From Blastococcus sp. DSM 46786 (GTDB lineage Bacteria; Actinomycetota; Actinomycetes; Mycobacteriales; Geodermatophilaceae), in the NCBI RefSeq assembly GCF_900109665.1, contig NZ_FOAO01000022.1, forward strand, positions 1-64,000: a stretch of DNA of 64,000 nt, in the 5' to 3' direction. Below the pieces are notes generated by a model. It had not been told where the DNA came from. It did not search any database and worked only from the letters and a program-made list of their open reading frames with translations. Shown piece after piece: positions 34,867 to 42,201 of this stretch; within the stretch, counting starts at the first letter, position 1; every line of letters starts with the position of its first letter. Both the position numbers and the translations under genes were made by a program.

Positions 34867-34923
34867 CGGCGGCCGGCGGGGGGCACCTCCTGCGCCGGGC
34901 TCCCGGGCGCGCCATAGTGGGGC

Positions 34924-36498
34924 ATGCCGCTCCTCCCACGTGCCGCGGCCGCCGGCCTCGGCGCGCTCGCCGCCGTCGCCGTCCGTGACCTGCTGCAGCG
35001 GGAGCACACGCTGCTGCGCAACTACCCGCTGGTGGGGCACGCCCGCTACCTGCTGGAGTCGATCGGGCCGGAGCTGCGCCAGTACCTGGTCGCCGGCAAC
35101 AACGAGGAGCGCCCGTTCACCCGCGACCAGCGGCGCTGGGTCTACGCCTCGAGCAAGCGGGCCAACAACTACTTCGCCTTCGGCACCGACAACGACCTGG
35201 AGTTCACCGCCGGCTACCCGGTGATCAACCACCGCACCTTCGGGCCGGCCGTGCCGGCGACCGACGTGCACGCGGGGCAGGACGTCGACCTGCCCTGCGC
35301 CAAGGTGCTCGGGGCCGCCCGCGGGCGGGCCGCCGCCTTCCGGCCGCCGTCGGTGGTGAACATCAGCGCGATGAGCTTCGGCTCCCTGTCGGCGCAGGCG
35401 GTGGAGGCGCTCAACCGGGGGGCGGCGCTGGCCGGCTGCCTGCACAACACGGGGGAGGGGGGCATCTCCCGGCACCACCGCCACGGCGGCGACCTGGTCT
35501 TCCAGATCGGCACCGCGTACTTCGGCTGCCGCGACGAGCACGGCCGCTTCGACCTGGACCGGCTGAAGGACCTCGTCGCCGGTACGCCGGTGCGGGCGCT
35601 GGAGATCAAGCTCAGCCAGGGCGCGAAGCCAGGCCTCGGCGGCGTGCTCCCCGCGGCCAAGGTGTCGGCGGAGATCGCGGCGGCGCGCGGGGTGCCCGAG
35701 GGGGTGGACTGCATCAGCCCCTCGCGGCACGCCGAGTTCTCCGACGCCGACAGCCTGCTGGACTGGGTGGAGCTGCTGGCCGCCGAGACCGGCCTGCCGG
35801 TCGGCATCAAGTCCGCCGTCGGGGACATGGCGTTCTGGGAGGAGCTGACCGACCTGATGGCGGCCGGCGACCGCGGGGTCGACTTCGTGACCGTCGACGG
35901 CGGGGAGGGCGGCACCGGCGCCGCACCGCTGATCTTCACCGACTCGGTGTCGCTGCCGTTCCAGCTCGGGTTCGCCCGGGTCCACGCGACGTTCGCGCGC
36001 AAGGGGCTGGCCGAGGCCGTGGTGTTCGTCGGCGCCGGCAAGCTCGGGCTGCCCGACAACGCGGTGGTGGCCTTCGCGCTGGGCTGCGACATGGTGAACG
36101 TGGGCCGGGAGGCGATGCTCGCGATCGGCTGCATCCAGGCGCAGAAGTGCCACACCGACACCTGCCCGACCGGGGTGGCGACCCAGAACGCATGGCTCAC
36201 CCGCGGGCTGGACCCGGAGCTGAAGTCGGTGCGCGCGGCCAACTACATCAGCACCCTGCGCCGCGACCTGGTGAAGGTGTCCGAGGCGTGCGGCGTCGCG
36301 CACCCCGGCCTCATCGACACCGGGTCGGTGGAGGTGCTCACCGGGCGCACCACGTCCTCGCCGCTGCGCGAGGTGTACGGCTACGAGCCGGAGTGGGGCC
36401 TGCCCTCGCCCGCGGACCGGGCCGCGATCACCGCGCTCATGACGGGGGAGGCGCCCGAGGGCGGCAGCGCGCCGCCGTCGCCGGACGCCGTCGGCTGA
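34924..36498 (+). CDS. FMN-binding glutamate synthase family protein
   Basis: A 524-residue stand-alone relative of the glutamate synthase alpha-subunit FMN domain. It has an N-terminal hydrophobic segment, then NISAMSFGSLSAQAVEALNRGA, NTGEGGISRHH, KLSQGAKPGLGGVLPAAKVS, VDGGEGGTGAAPLIFTD, and a Cys-containing region IGCIQAQKCHTDTCPTGVATQ for a 3Fe-4S cluster. Without a glutaminase domain its reaction is unknown. It is a membrane-anchored, possibly archaeal-type glutamate synthase relative. ATG 34924. Confidence 0.88.
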   Translation: MPLLPRAAAAGLGALAAVAVRDLLQREHTLLRNYPLVGHARYLLESIGPELRQYLVAGNNEERPFTRDQRRWVYASSKRANNYFAFGTDNDLEFTAGYPVINHRTFGPAVPATDVHAGQDVDLPCAKVLGAARGRAAAFRPPSVVNISAMSFGSLSAQAVEALNRGAALAGCLHNTGEGGISRHHRHGGDLVFQIGTAYFGCRDEHGRFDLDRLKDLVAGTPVRALEIKLSQGAKPGLGGVLPAAKVSAEIAAARGVPEGVDCISPSRHAEFSDADSLLDWVELLAAETGLPVGIKSAVGDMAFWEELTDLMAAGDRGVDFVTVDGGEGGTGAAPLIFTDSVSLPFQLGFARVHATFARKGLAEAVVFVGAGKLGLPDNAVVAFALGCDMVNVGREAMLAIGCIQAQKCHTDTCPTGVATQNAWLTRGLDPELKSVRAANYISTLRRDLVKVSEACGVAHPGLIDTGSVEVLTGRTTSSPLREVYGYEPEWGLPSPADRAAITALMTGEAPEGGSAPPSPDAVG

Positions 36499-36522
36499 TT
36501 CGCCGGACTCCTCGGGACCGTA

Positions 36523-36536
36523 TTACGGATCCGTAA
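36523..36536. promoter_or_regulatory. Perfect 14-base palindrome upstream of the lipoprotein gene
   Basis: TTACGGATCCGTAA is a perfect palindrome in an AT-rich island of an otherwise very GC-rich stretch, about 100 bases before ATG 36638. It is a good candidate operator for a dimeric regulator. No adjacent regulator gene. Confidence 0.55.
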
Positions 36537-36637
36537 ATGTGGGTGCGGGGCGGGGATGAGGCGAAGGGGTCGCGGACACAGGTCCCGTGGCACCACCCCG
36601 TTGCCGGTTGCGGCCGGCCGACCCGGAGGAGAACCCC

Positions 36638-36814
36638 ATGAGCCGTACCGCTCTGCCCAACCGTCGCTGGCGCTCGGCGGCCGCCGGGGTCGCCATCGCG
36701 GCGGCTTCGTTCACCATGGCCGCCTGCGGTGGTGAGGAGCCGCTCGACGAGGGCGGCATCGTGGAGGAGGAAGGCGGCGGCGAGGAGGGCGTCCTCGAGG
36801 AGGAAGAGGACTGA
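36638..36814 (+). CDS. Small acidic lipoprotein
   Basis: A 58-residue protein. Basic N-terminus (RTALPNRRWRS), hydrophobic helix (AAAGVAIAAASFTMAA) and a lipobox-like TMAAC with cysteine at about residue 30. The mature part is only ~28 residues, almost all Gly and Glu/Asp. GGAGGAG lies before ATG 36638. It is too short for standard families. Function unknown; such tails may bind metal or wall components. A 16-bp hairpin follows. Confidence 0.72.
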   Translation: MSRTALPNRRWRSAAAGVAIAAASFTMAACGGEEPLDEGGIVEEEGGGEEGVLEEEED

Positions 36815-36820
36815 CCCGCC

Positions 36821-36856
36821 GCCGGCCGGTGCCGTGCGGGCACGGCACCGGCCGGC
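36821..36856. terminator. Strong bidirectional hairpin
   Basis: A perfect 16-bp stem (36821-36836 with 36841-36856) and a 4-base loop CGGG. It sits between the lipoprotein gene and the convergent broken FMN reductase. Confidence 0.85.
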
Positions 36857-36859
36857 ACC

Positions 36860-37474
36860 TCAGCTCCCGCGGAGCAGGTCCTCGAAGGAGGTCGCGGGGT
36901 CGGCGAACGGATCGGCCGGGGCGGCCGGGGGGCGGCCGGCCACCAGGTCGGCGAGCTCGACGGCCGCGCGGCGCACCCGGCCGGTCAGCCCCGGCGTCGC
37001 GGTGTCCCCACCCGCCCAGTCCTCCGGGGCGGCGAAGACGGCCGTGGGGACCACCGTCGCGCGCAGGTGGGCGAACAGCGGCCGCATGGCGTGCTCCAGC
37101 GCCAGCGAGTGCCGGGCGGTGCCGGCGGTGGCCCCCAGGAGCACCGGCTTCCCGGTCAGCGCGTCCCTCTCCAGGACGTCGATGAAGGTCGTGAACGGCC
37201 CGCTGTAGGACGCCGAGATGATCGGCGTGACGGCGATCAGCCCGTCCGCAACGGACTGGAACGGCCTTCCTGCCGGGTCCCGCCGCGAGCGGAGCGAGGA
37301 GTGGGGGGCAGGGAGGTCCTCCTACTGCCGCAACTCGACGACCTCGACGGTGACCGCGACGCCGCGCTCGCGCAGCGCCCCGACCGTCGCCGTCGTGAGC
37401 CGGTCGGCCAGCAGCCGGGTGGACGACGGCGTCGACAGCCCGGCGCTGACCACCGCGAGGGTGTGGGTCCTCAT
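36860..37474 (-). pseudogene. Broken CE1759-type FMN reductase
   Basis: The first 50 codons encode MRTHTLAVVSAGLSTPSSTRLLADRL and end EVVELRQ, the N-terminus of NADPH-dependent FMN reductases of the CE1759 family. A TAG follows at 37324-37322, next to a ~57-base repeat element (37263-37319). Beyond it the family resumes in the same frame: SVADGLIAVTPIISASYSGPF, LLGATAGTARHSLALEHAMRPLFAHLRA. From memory of the family, some 25-30 residues between these parts are missing. The C-terminal part alone could be translated (36860-37144) but lacks the N-terminal FMN phosphate loop. The partner luciferase-like gene upstream is intact. Confidence 0.8.
37263..37319 (-). repeat. Conserved-loop hairpin element, copy 3 (inside the FMN reductase gene)
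   Basis: Outer arms GGCCTTCCTGCC (37263-37274) and GGCAGGGAGGTCC (37307-37319) pair with two mismatches. The minus-strand loop reads CCCCACTCCTCGCTCCGCTCGCGGCGGGACCC, the same core as copies 1 and 2. Confidence 0.8.
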
Positions 37475-37505
37475 CGGACCTCCACCTCGTCCCGCACCCG
37501 GCCGG

Positions 37506-38618
37506 TCACGTCGTCGGCGGGGCGTGCACCGTGCGGTCCGCAGCGCCGCCGGCGGCGGCGACCCGCGAGGCGTGGGTCGGCGCGTCGGGGACGTGCGCGG
37601 GCTTGAGCGCGGCGAACTCGCGGCGCAGCACCGGGACGACCTCCTCGCCCAGGATGTCCAGCTGCTCGAGGACGGTCTTCAGCGGCAGCCCGGCGTGGTC
37701 GATGAGGAACAGCTGGCGCTGGTAGTCGCCGACGTAGTCGCGGAAGCCCAGCGTCCGCTCGATCACCTGCTGCGGGCTGCCCACGGTCAGCGGGGTCTCC
37801 CGGCTGAAGTCCTCCAGCGAGGGGCCGTGGCCGTAGACGGGGGCGTTGTCGAAGTACGGCCGGAACTCGGCGACGGCGTCCTGGCTGTTCTTCCGCATGA
37901 ACACCTGCCCGCCGAGCCCGACGATCGCCTGGTCGGCGGCGCCGTGGCCGTAGTGCTCGTACCGGCGGCGGTAGAACTCGACCATCTTCTGCGTGTGCTC
38001 CGGCGGCCAGAAGATGTGGTTGTGGAAGAAGCCGTCGCCGTAGTACGCGGCCTGCTCGGCGATCTGCGGGGAGCGGATCGAGCCGTGCCACACGAACGGC
38101 GGGACGCCGTCGAGCGGGCGGGGCGTGGAGGTGAAACCCTGCAGGGGCGTGCGGAACCGGCCGGACCAGTCGACGACGTCCTCGGTCCAGAGCCGGCGCA
38201 GCAGCGCGTAGTTCTCCACCGCCAGTTCGATGCCGTTGCGGATGTCCTGCCCGAACCACGGGTAGACCGGGCCGGTGTTGCCGCGGCCCATCATCAGGTC
38301 CACCCGGCCGTCGGCCAGGTGCTGCAGCATCGCGTAGTCCTCGGCGATCTTCACCGGGTCGTTGGTGGTGATCAACGTCGTCGAGGTCGACAGCTGGAGC
38401 TTCGAGGTCCGCGCCGCGATCCAGGCCAGCGTCGTCGTGGGGGAGGAGGAGAAGAACGGCGGGTTGTGGTGCTCGCCCAGGGCGAAGACGTCGAGCCCCA
38501 CCTCCTCGGCCTTCTGTGCGATCGCCAGCACCGCCTTCAGCCGCTCGGCCTCGGTGGGGGTGCGGCCGGTCGTGGGGTCGGTGGTGATGTCGCTGACGGT
38601 GAAGACGCCGAACTGCAT
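37506..38618 (-). CDS. Luciferase-like FMN-dependent monooxygenase (CE1758-type)
   Basis: A 370-residue LLM-class flavoprotein. Features: MQFGVFTVSDITTDP start, VFALGEHHNPPFFSSSP, LSTSTTLITTNDPVKIAEDYAMLQHLADGRVDLMMGRGN, and GDGFFHNHIFWPPEHTQKMVEF. It belongs to the group that is genetically paired with a CE1759 FMN reductase, which supplies reduced FMN. That partner is downstream (31 bases) but broken. The substrate is unknown. ATG 38618 has GGAG just upstream. The promoter region before it is unusually AT-rich for this DNA. Confidence 0.87.
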   Translation of the reverse strand: MQFGVFTVSDITTDPTTGRTPTEAERLKAVLAIAQKAEEVGLDVFALGEHHNPPFFSSSPTTTLAWIAARTSKLQLSTSTTLITTNDPVKIAEDYAMLQHLADGRVDLMMGRGNTGPVYPWFGQDIRNGIELAVENYALLRRLWTEDVVDWSGRFRTPLQGFTSTPRPLDGVPPFVWHGSIRSPQIAEQAAYYGDGFFHNHIFWPPEHTQKMVEFYRRRYEHYGHGAADQAIVGLGGQVFMRKNSQDAVAEFRPYFDNAPVYGHGPSLEDFSRETPLTVGSPQQVIERTLGFRDYVGDYQRQLFLIDHAGLPLKTVLEQLDILGEEVVPVLRREFAALKPAHVPDAPTHASRVAAAGGAADRTVHAPPTT

Positions 38619-38871
38619 CTCGAGCTCCAAATCTGGTTGAGAGTGCAATCATCTCTGCCCGGGTCAACACGCGTCCCCGCCCGGCTATGCCCGCTCGCCC
38701 CGACGCGGGTGCGGAGGCGCCGTGCACGCGTTCCGTGACCGGTCCGGTACACCCCGCCGTGGCACCACCGGGCCCACCGCGACACGGGTCACGGAGCCGT
38801 CACGGTGAGCCGCGCGCCCGGTGGCGCTCTGGCAGATTCCGCTCCACCTACTTCCCAGGGGGGCCATCCGG

Positions 38872-39792
38872 ATGCTCCGGCGTGTCGAATTCGTCGCCAA
38901 CCGTGTCCAGGACGAGGAGGTGCCGCCGGACGGGGTCGCCGCCCCGCCCGTGCGGGCGACCGGCGGCCTGGAGGTGCTGCTGGACCACGGGCCGTCGTTC
39001 CGCGGATCGGTGCGCGGCTACGACCGGGTGCAGGTCGACAACTACGTCGCCTGGGCCGAGAACGAGCTCTCCGCCGCCCAGCGCGAGCGCGAGCACCTGC
39101 TCGACCGCGTCGTCGCCTGCGGGACCGAGCTGGAGATCTCCCGCCGGCTCCTCGCCGAGCAGCCGGTCGGCCGGGAGCGCCCGGCGGTCAGCGCCCGCGT
39201 GGGGGAGGTGCTGCGCCTGGCCGAGGACCAGGCCGCGCAGGTGCTGGACGCCGCGGAGGCCGAGGCCGCGCAGCTGCGCGCCGACGCCCGCCTGGAGGCC
39301 GACGCCCGGCTGCGCAAGGCGCACGAGATCAAGGAGCTGGCGATCGACGTCGCCGACCAGCTGCGGGTCAACGCCCAGCGGGACCGGGCCGAGGGTGCCG
39401 CCGCCCTGGAGCAGGCGCAGGTCGAGGCCGCGGAGCTGCTGCGCATCGCGTCGGCCGAGCGGGACCGGCTGGCCGCGGAGGCCGCCGCCGAGCGGGACCG
39501 GCTGGCCGCGGAGGCCGCCGCCGAGCGGGACCGGCTGGCCGCCGAGGCCGCCGCCGAGCGCAAGGCAGCGGCGGAGCAGGCGCGCCGGGACCGCGCCGCG
39601 GCGGACGACGCCGCCGGCGCCCACCTGGCCGGCGTCCGCGCCGAGGTCGAGGACCTGTGCCGCCAGCGCGACCAGGCCCGGGAGTCGCTGCGGTGCCTGA
39701 CCGACCGGATCGGTGAAGCGCTGCAGGCCGTCGGCGTCCCGCCGGCCGAGGAGCTGGCGCTGCTGGGCGGACGCGCCGAGCCCGTCGGCTGA
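38872..39792 (+). CDS. DivIVA-domain coiled-coil protein
   Basis: A 306-residue protein. Residues ~40-75 contain the DivIVA-like membrane-binding start (FRGSVRGYDRVQVDNYVAWAENEL). The rest is one long coiled coil rich in Ala, Glu and Arg, with an 11-residue repeat AERDRLAAEAA present three times in a row (about residues 195-227). DivIVA/Wag31 proteins mark cell poles or septa in actinobacteria. This one has its DivIVA domain after a ~35-residue extension and is probably an accessory scaffold. ATG 38872 with GGGGGG upstream. Confidence 0.82.
   Translation: MLRRVEFVANRVQDEEVPPDGVAAPPVRATGGLEVLLDHGPSFRGSVRGYDRVQVDNYVAWAENELSAAQREREHLLDRVVACGTELEISRRLLAEQPVGRERPAVSARVGEVLRLAEDQAAQVLDAAEAEAAQLRADARLEADARLRKAHEIKELAIDVADQLRVNAQRDRAEGAAALEQAQVEAAELLRIASAERDRLAAEAAAERDRLAAEAAAERDRLAAEAAAERKAAAEQARRDRAAADDAAGAHLAGVRAEVEDLCRQRDQARESLRCLTDRIGEALQAVGVPPAEELALLGGRAEPVG
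39454..39552 (+). repeat. 33-bp tandem repeat in the DivIVA gene
   Basis: Three near-identical 33-base units (39454, 39487, 39520), each encoding AERDRLAAEAA. Eleven-residue periodicity fits a hendecad coiled coil. Confidence 0.88.
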
Positions 39793-39886
39793 CGGCGCGC
39801 CGCGCCGGAACGTACACGGTCGCGGGTGGTGAGAGGCTGGCCGGGGCCGGTGATCGCGCCGGCGCACGGCGACGAGGAGGTCAGCG

Positions 39887-40396
39887 GTGGACGAGGTCCG
39901 TGAGGTCGTTCAGGTCGAGGGCGGCGTCGTGGTCGGGCACGACGGCTCGAAGTGCGCGCAGGAGGCGCTGCGCTGGGCCGGGCGGCTCGCCCGCCGCGCC
40001 GACGTGGAGCTGCACGTCGTCCGCGCCTGGTCGATGACGAGCGCTCCGCAGCCCGCCAGCTGGGAGCCGGGCTACGTGCCGCCGCTGACCGACTGGGAGC
40101 AGGCCGTGCGGGACGAGCTCGCCGCGCACGTGGCGGCGGCCGGCCTCGACCCCGCCTGCCGGGTCACCACCCACGTCGTCCACCGCGCCCCGGTGCCCGG
40201 CCTGCTCTCCGCCGCCGAGGGGGCCAGCCTGCTGGTCGTGGGCGCGCGCGGCCGCGGCGGCTTCGCCGGTCTGCTGCTGGGCTCGGTCAGCGACCAGCTG
40301 GTCCACCACGCCGCCTGCCCGGTCACCGTGGTCCGCACGGGTGCTCAGGGGCGCGACTTCACCACCGACGAGGCCGGCGCCGTCGTCGGGGAGTGA
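39887..40396 (+). CDS. Universal stress protein
   Basis: A 169-residue single UspA domain. The N-terminal strand is GGVVVGHDGSKCAQEALRWAGRLA, and the ATP loop is VGARGRGGFAGLLLGSVS, matching G-2x-G-9x-G-(S/T). It therefore likely binds ATP. GTG 39887 has GAGGAGG eight bases upstream. It stands between the DivIVA gene and an SMP-30 gene. Stress control is plausible, but I see no clear SigF-type promoter before it. Confidence 0.92.
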   Translation: MDEVREVVQVEGGVVVGHDGSKCAQEALRWAGRLARRADVELHVVRAWSMTSAPQPASWEPGYVPPLTDWEQAVRDELAAHVAAAGLDPACRVTTHVVHRAPVPGLLSAAEGASLLVVGARGRGGFAGLLLGSVSDQLVHHAACPVTVVRTGAQGRDFTTDEAGAVVGE

Positions 40397-40476
40397 CCCC
40401 CGGGGCCGGGACCGCGGTCGGGCAGACTGCCGCTGACCCGCGGGGCGACCGCGGGCGGCGAGCGGGAGGGGACGGC

Positions 40477-41397
40477 GTGCGCGACTTCGCGGGGACGACG
40501 GTGGTGCCGGTCGGCGAGGGGCCCGAGGACGTCCTCGTCGACGGCGCTGGGCGGGTCCTCGCCGGCCTGGCCGACGGGCGGATCGTGCGGCTGGCCGGCC
40601 CGGAGGGGCCGGTCGAGACGGTCGCCCGGGTGCCCGGCCGCCCCCTCGGGCTGGAGCTCCTGGGGGCCGACGAGCTGCTGGTGTGCGCCTCCGACGCCGG
40701 GCTGCTCGCCGTCTCGCTCGTCGACGGGGCCGTGCGGACGCTCGTCGACCAGGTGGCCGGGCGCCCGCTGCGGGCGGTCAACAACGCTGCCGTCGGCGCC
40801 GACGGGACGATCTACTTCACCGACTCCTCGCAGCGCTACCTGATCCCGCGGTGGCGGGCGGACCTGGTGCGGCGGACCGCCAGTGGGCGGCTGCTCCGGC
40901 GGGCGCCCGACGGCACGGTGACCGAGCTGCTCGGCGGCCTGGAGTTCGCCAACGGTGTCGCCCTGGCCGCCGACGAGTCGTGGGTGGCGGTCGCGGAGAC
41001 CGGCGCGGCCCGGCTGCGCCGGGTGTGGCTGACCGGCGCGCGGGCCGGCACGAGCGAGGTGTTCGTCGACGACCTCCCCGGGCACCCCGACAACATCGCG
41101 CTCGGCTCGGACGGGCTGGTGTGGATCACCCTGCCGAGCCCCCGGGTCGCGGCGCTGGCCGCCATCCACCGGCTGCCCGCCCCGCTGCGCGCGCTGCTCA
41201 GCATGCTCCCGCCCCGCCTGCAGCCCAGCCCCGGCCGGACGCTCGGCGTCCTCGCGGTCGACGCGAGCGGGGCGGCGGTGCACCGCATCAGCGGCGAGAT
41301 CCCCGGTTTCGAGATGCTCACCGGCGTGCGCGAGGCCGGCGGCACGCTGTGGTTCGGCAGCCTCACCGGCAGCACGGTGGCGACCCTCCGGCTCTGA
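40477..41397 (+). CDS. SMP-30/gluconolactonase/LRE family beta-propeller
   Basis: A 306-residue six-bladed propeller of the SMP-30/strictosidine synthase type. Key parts: GPEDVLVDGAGRVLAGLADGRIVRL, VNNAAVGADGTIYFTDSSQRYLI, LEFANGVALAADESWVAVAET and GHPDNIALGSDGLVWITL. Metal-binding Asn and Asp positions are present. It probably hydrolyses a lactone or ester; gluconolactone would fit the gluconate genes 6 kb away, but that is speculation. GTG 40477 with GGGAGGGG upstream. Confidence 0.85.
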   Translation: MRDFAGTTVVPVGEGPEDVLVDGAGRVLAGLADGRIVRLAGPEGPVETVARVPGRPLGLELLGADELLVCASDAGLLAVSLVDGAVRTLVDQVAGRPLRAVNNAAVGADGTIYFTDSSQRYLIPRWRADLVRRTASGRLLRRAPDGTVTELLGGLEFANGVALAADESWVAVAETGAARLRRVWLTGARAGTSEVFVDDLPGHPDNIALGSDGLVWITLPSPRVAALAAIHRLPAPLRALLSMLPPRLQPSPGRTLGVLAVDASGAAVHRISGEIPGFEMLTGVREAGGTLWFGSLTGSTVATLRL

Positions 41398-41424
41398 CGC
41401 CGCGCCTGCAGCGGCGCCCGCGGC

Positions 41425-42096
41425 TCAGCCCGGCGCGGCGGTGCCGTAGACGGCGGAGAGCCAGATGCCGAGCAGGACGTCGACGACGTCCTGCTCGGCG
41501 ACGGCCGGGCCGTCCCCGCTGAAGGTCGCGTAGAGCACGCGCTCGTTCATCGACGTGAGGGCGACCGCGAGGTCGCGGGCGGCGGGGCCGGGCGGGGCGG
41601 CGCCGCGCGAGCGCTCGGCGTCGATCGCCGCGGCCGACCGCTGCACCCAGCGCTCGACGACCGCGGACCAGAGCGCCCGGACCTCGTCGTTGGTGGAGCG
41701 GGCCTGCGCCCAGGCGACCGTGAGCGCCCGGTGCGCGCGGAAGGTCTCGTAGTAGGCGCCGATCGCCCGCGCCCAGCCGTCCCGTGCCCCGGACGCCGGG
41801 GTGTCGAAGACCTGGCGCATCGCCGTGTCGGCCTCGGCCACCACCCGGTCGAGCAGGGCGAGCAGGACGGCGTCCTTCGAGGAGAAGTAGAAGTAGAACG
41901 TGGGCCGGGAGATGCCGGCGCCGCGCGCGAGGTCGTCGACCGAGATGGCGGCCAGCGGCCGTTCGGCCAGCAGTCGTTCGGCGGTGGCGAGGATGGCCAG
42001 CTCGCGGTCGTCGCCGGAGGGCCGGGCCGCCCGCCGGCCCCGGCCGGCGAGGGGCGGGTCGCTCGCGGCAGTCGGCACGGGACGGAGGATAGCCAC
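41425..42096 (-). CDS. TetR-family regulator
   Basis: A 223-residue regulator. The helix-turn-helix is SVDDLARGAGISRPTFYFYFSSKDAVLLALLD. The C-terminal ligand domain has AYYETFRAHRALTVAWAQARSTND and a long final helix, like EthR-type regulators. It is divergent from the flavin monooxygenase gene it probably controls; EthR-EthA in mycobacteria is a known parallel. GTG 42096 is chosen; GTG 42078 is also possible. Two near-identical 11-mers lie in the shared promoter region. Confidence 0.87.
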   Translation of the reverse strand: MAILRPVPTAASDPPLAGRGRRAARPSGDDRELAILATAERLLAERPLAAISVDDLARGAGISRPTFYFYFSSKDAVLLALLDRVVAEADTAMRQVFDTPASGARDGWARAIGAYYETFRAHRALTVAWAQARSTNDEVRALWSAVVERWVQRSAAAIDAERSRGAAPPGPAARDLAVALTSMNERVLYATFSGDGPAVAEQDVVDVLLGIWLSAVYGTAAPG

Positions 42097-42108
42097 CCGG
42101 CGGCGGTT

Positions 42109-42150
42109 GTCGACACCGTGTTGACGTTCTCGACGGACCGTCGATACCGT
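42109..42150 (+). promoter_or_regulatory. Promoter and candidate TetR operator
   Basis: GTCGACACCGT (42109-42119) and GTCGATACCGT (42140-42150) are direct repeats 31 bases apart, about three helical turns. A -35-like TTGACG (42121-42126) and -10-like TACCGT (42145-42150) with an 18-base spacer lie within, pointing to the monooxygenase. Confidence 0.5.
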
Positions 42151-42201
42151 CGGGGCCAGCCCGCGGCAGCCCGGCCGGCGGCGCGGACCGGGGAGCGCGA
42201 C

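Noticed and set aside
30382-36303. Very long antisense open frame (1973 codons) opposite the MFS, gluconate and glutamate-synthase genes
   Set aside because: A shadow of high-GC genes on the other strand. Its translation is low-complexity (His, Gln, Arg, Gly, Val) with no domain, and the plus-strand genes are all clear.
39454-39552. Direct repeats that might be an iteron or CRISPR
   Set aside because: No spacers. They encode a regular coiled coil inside the DivIVA-domain protein.
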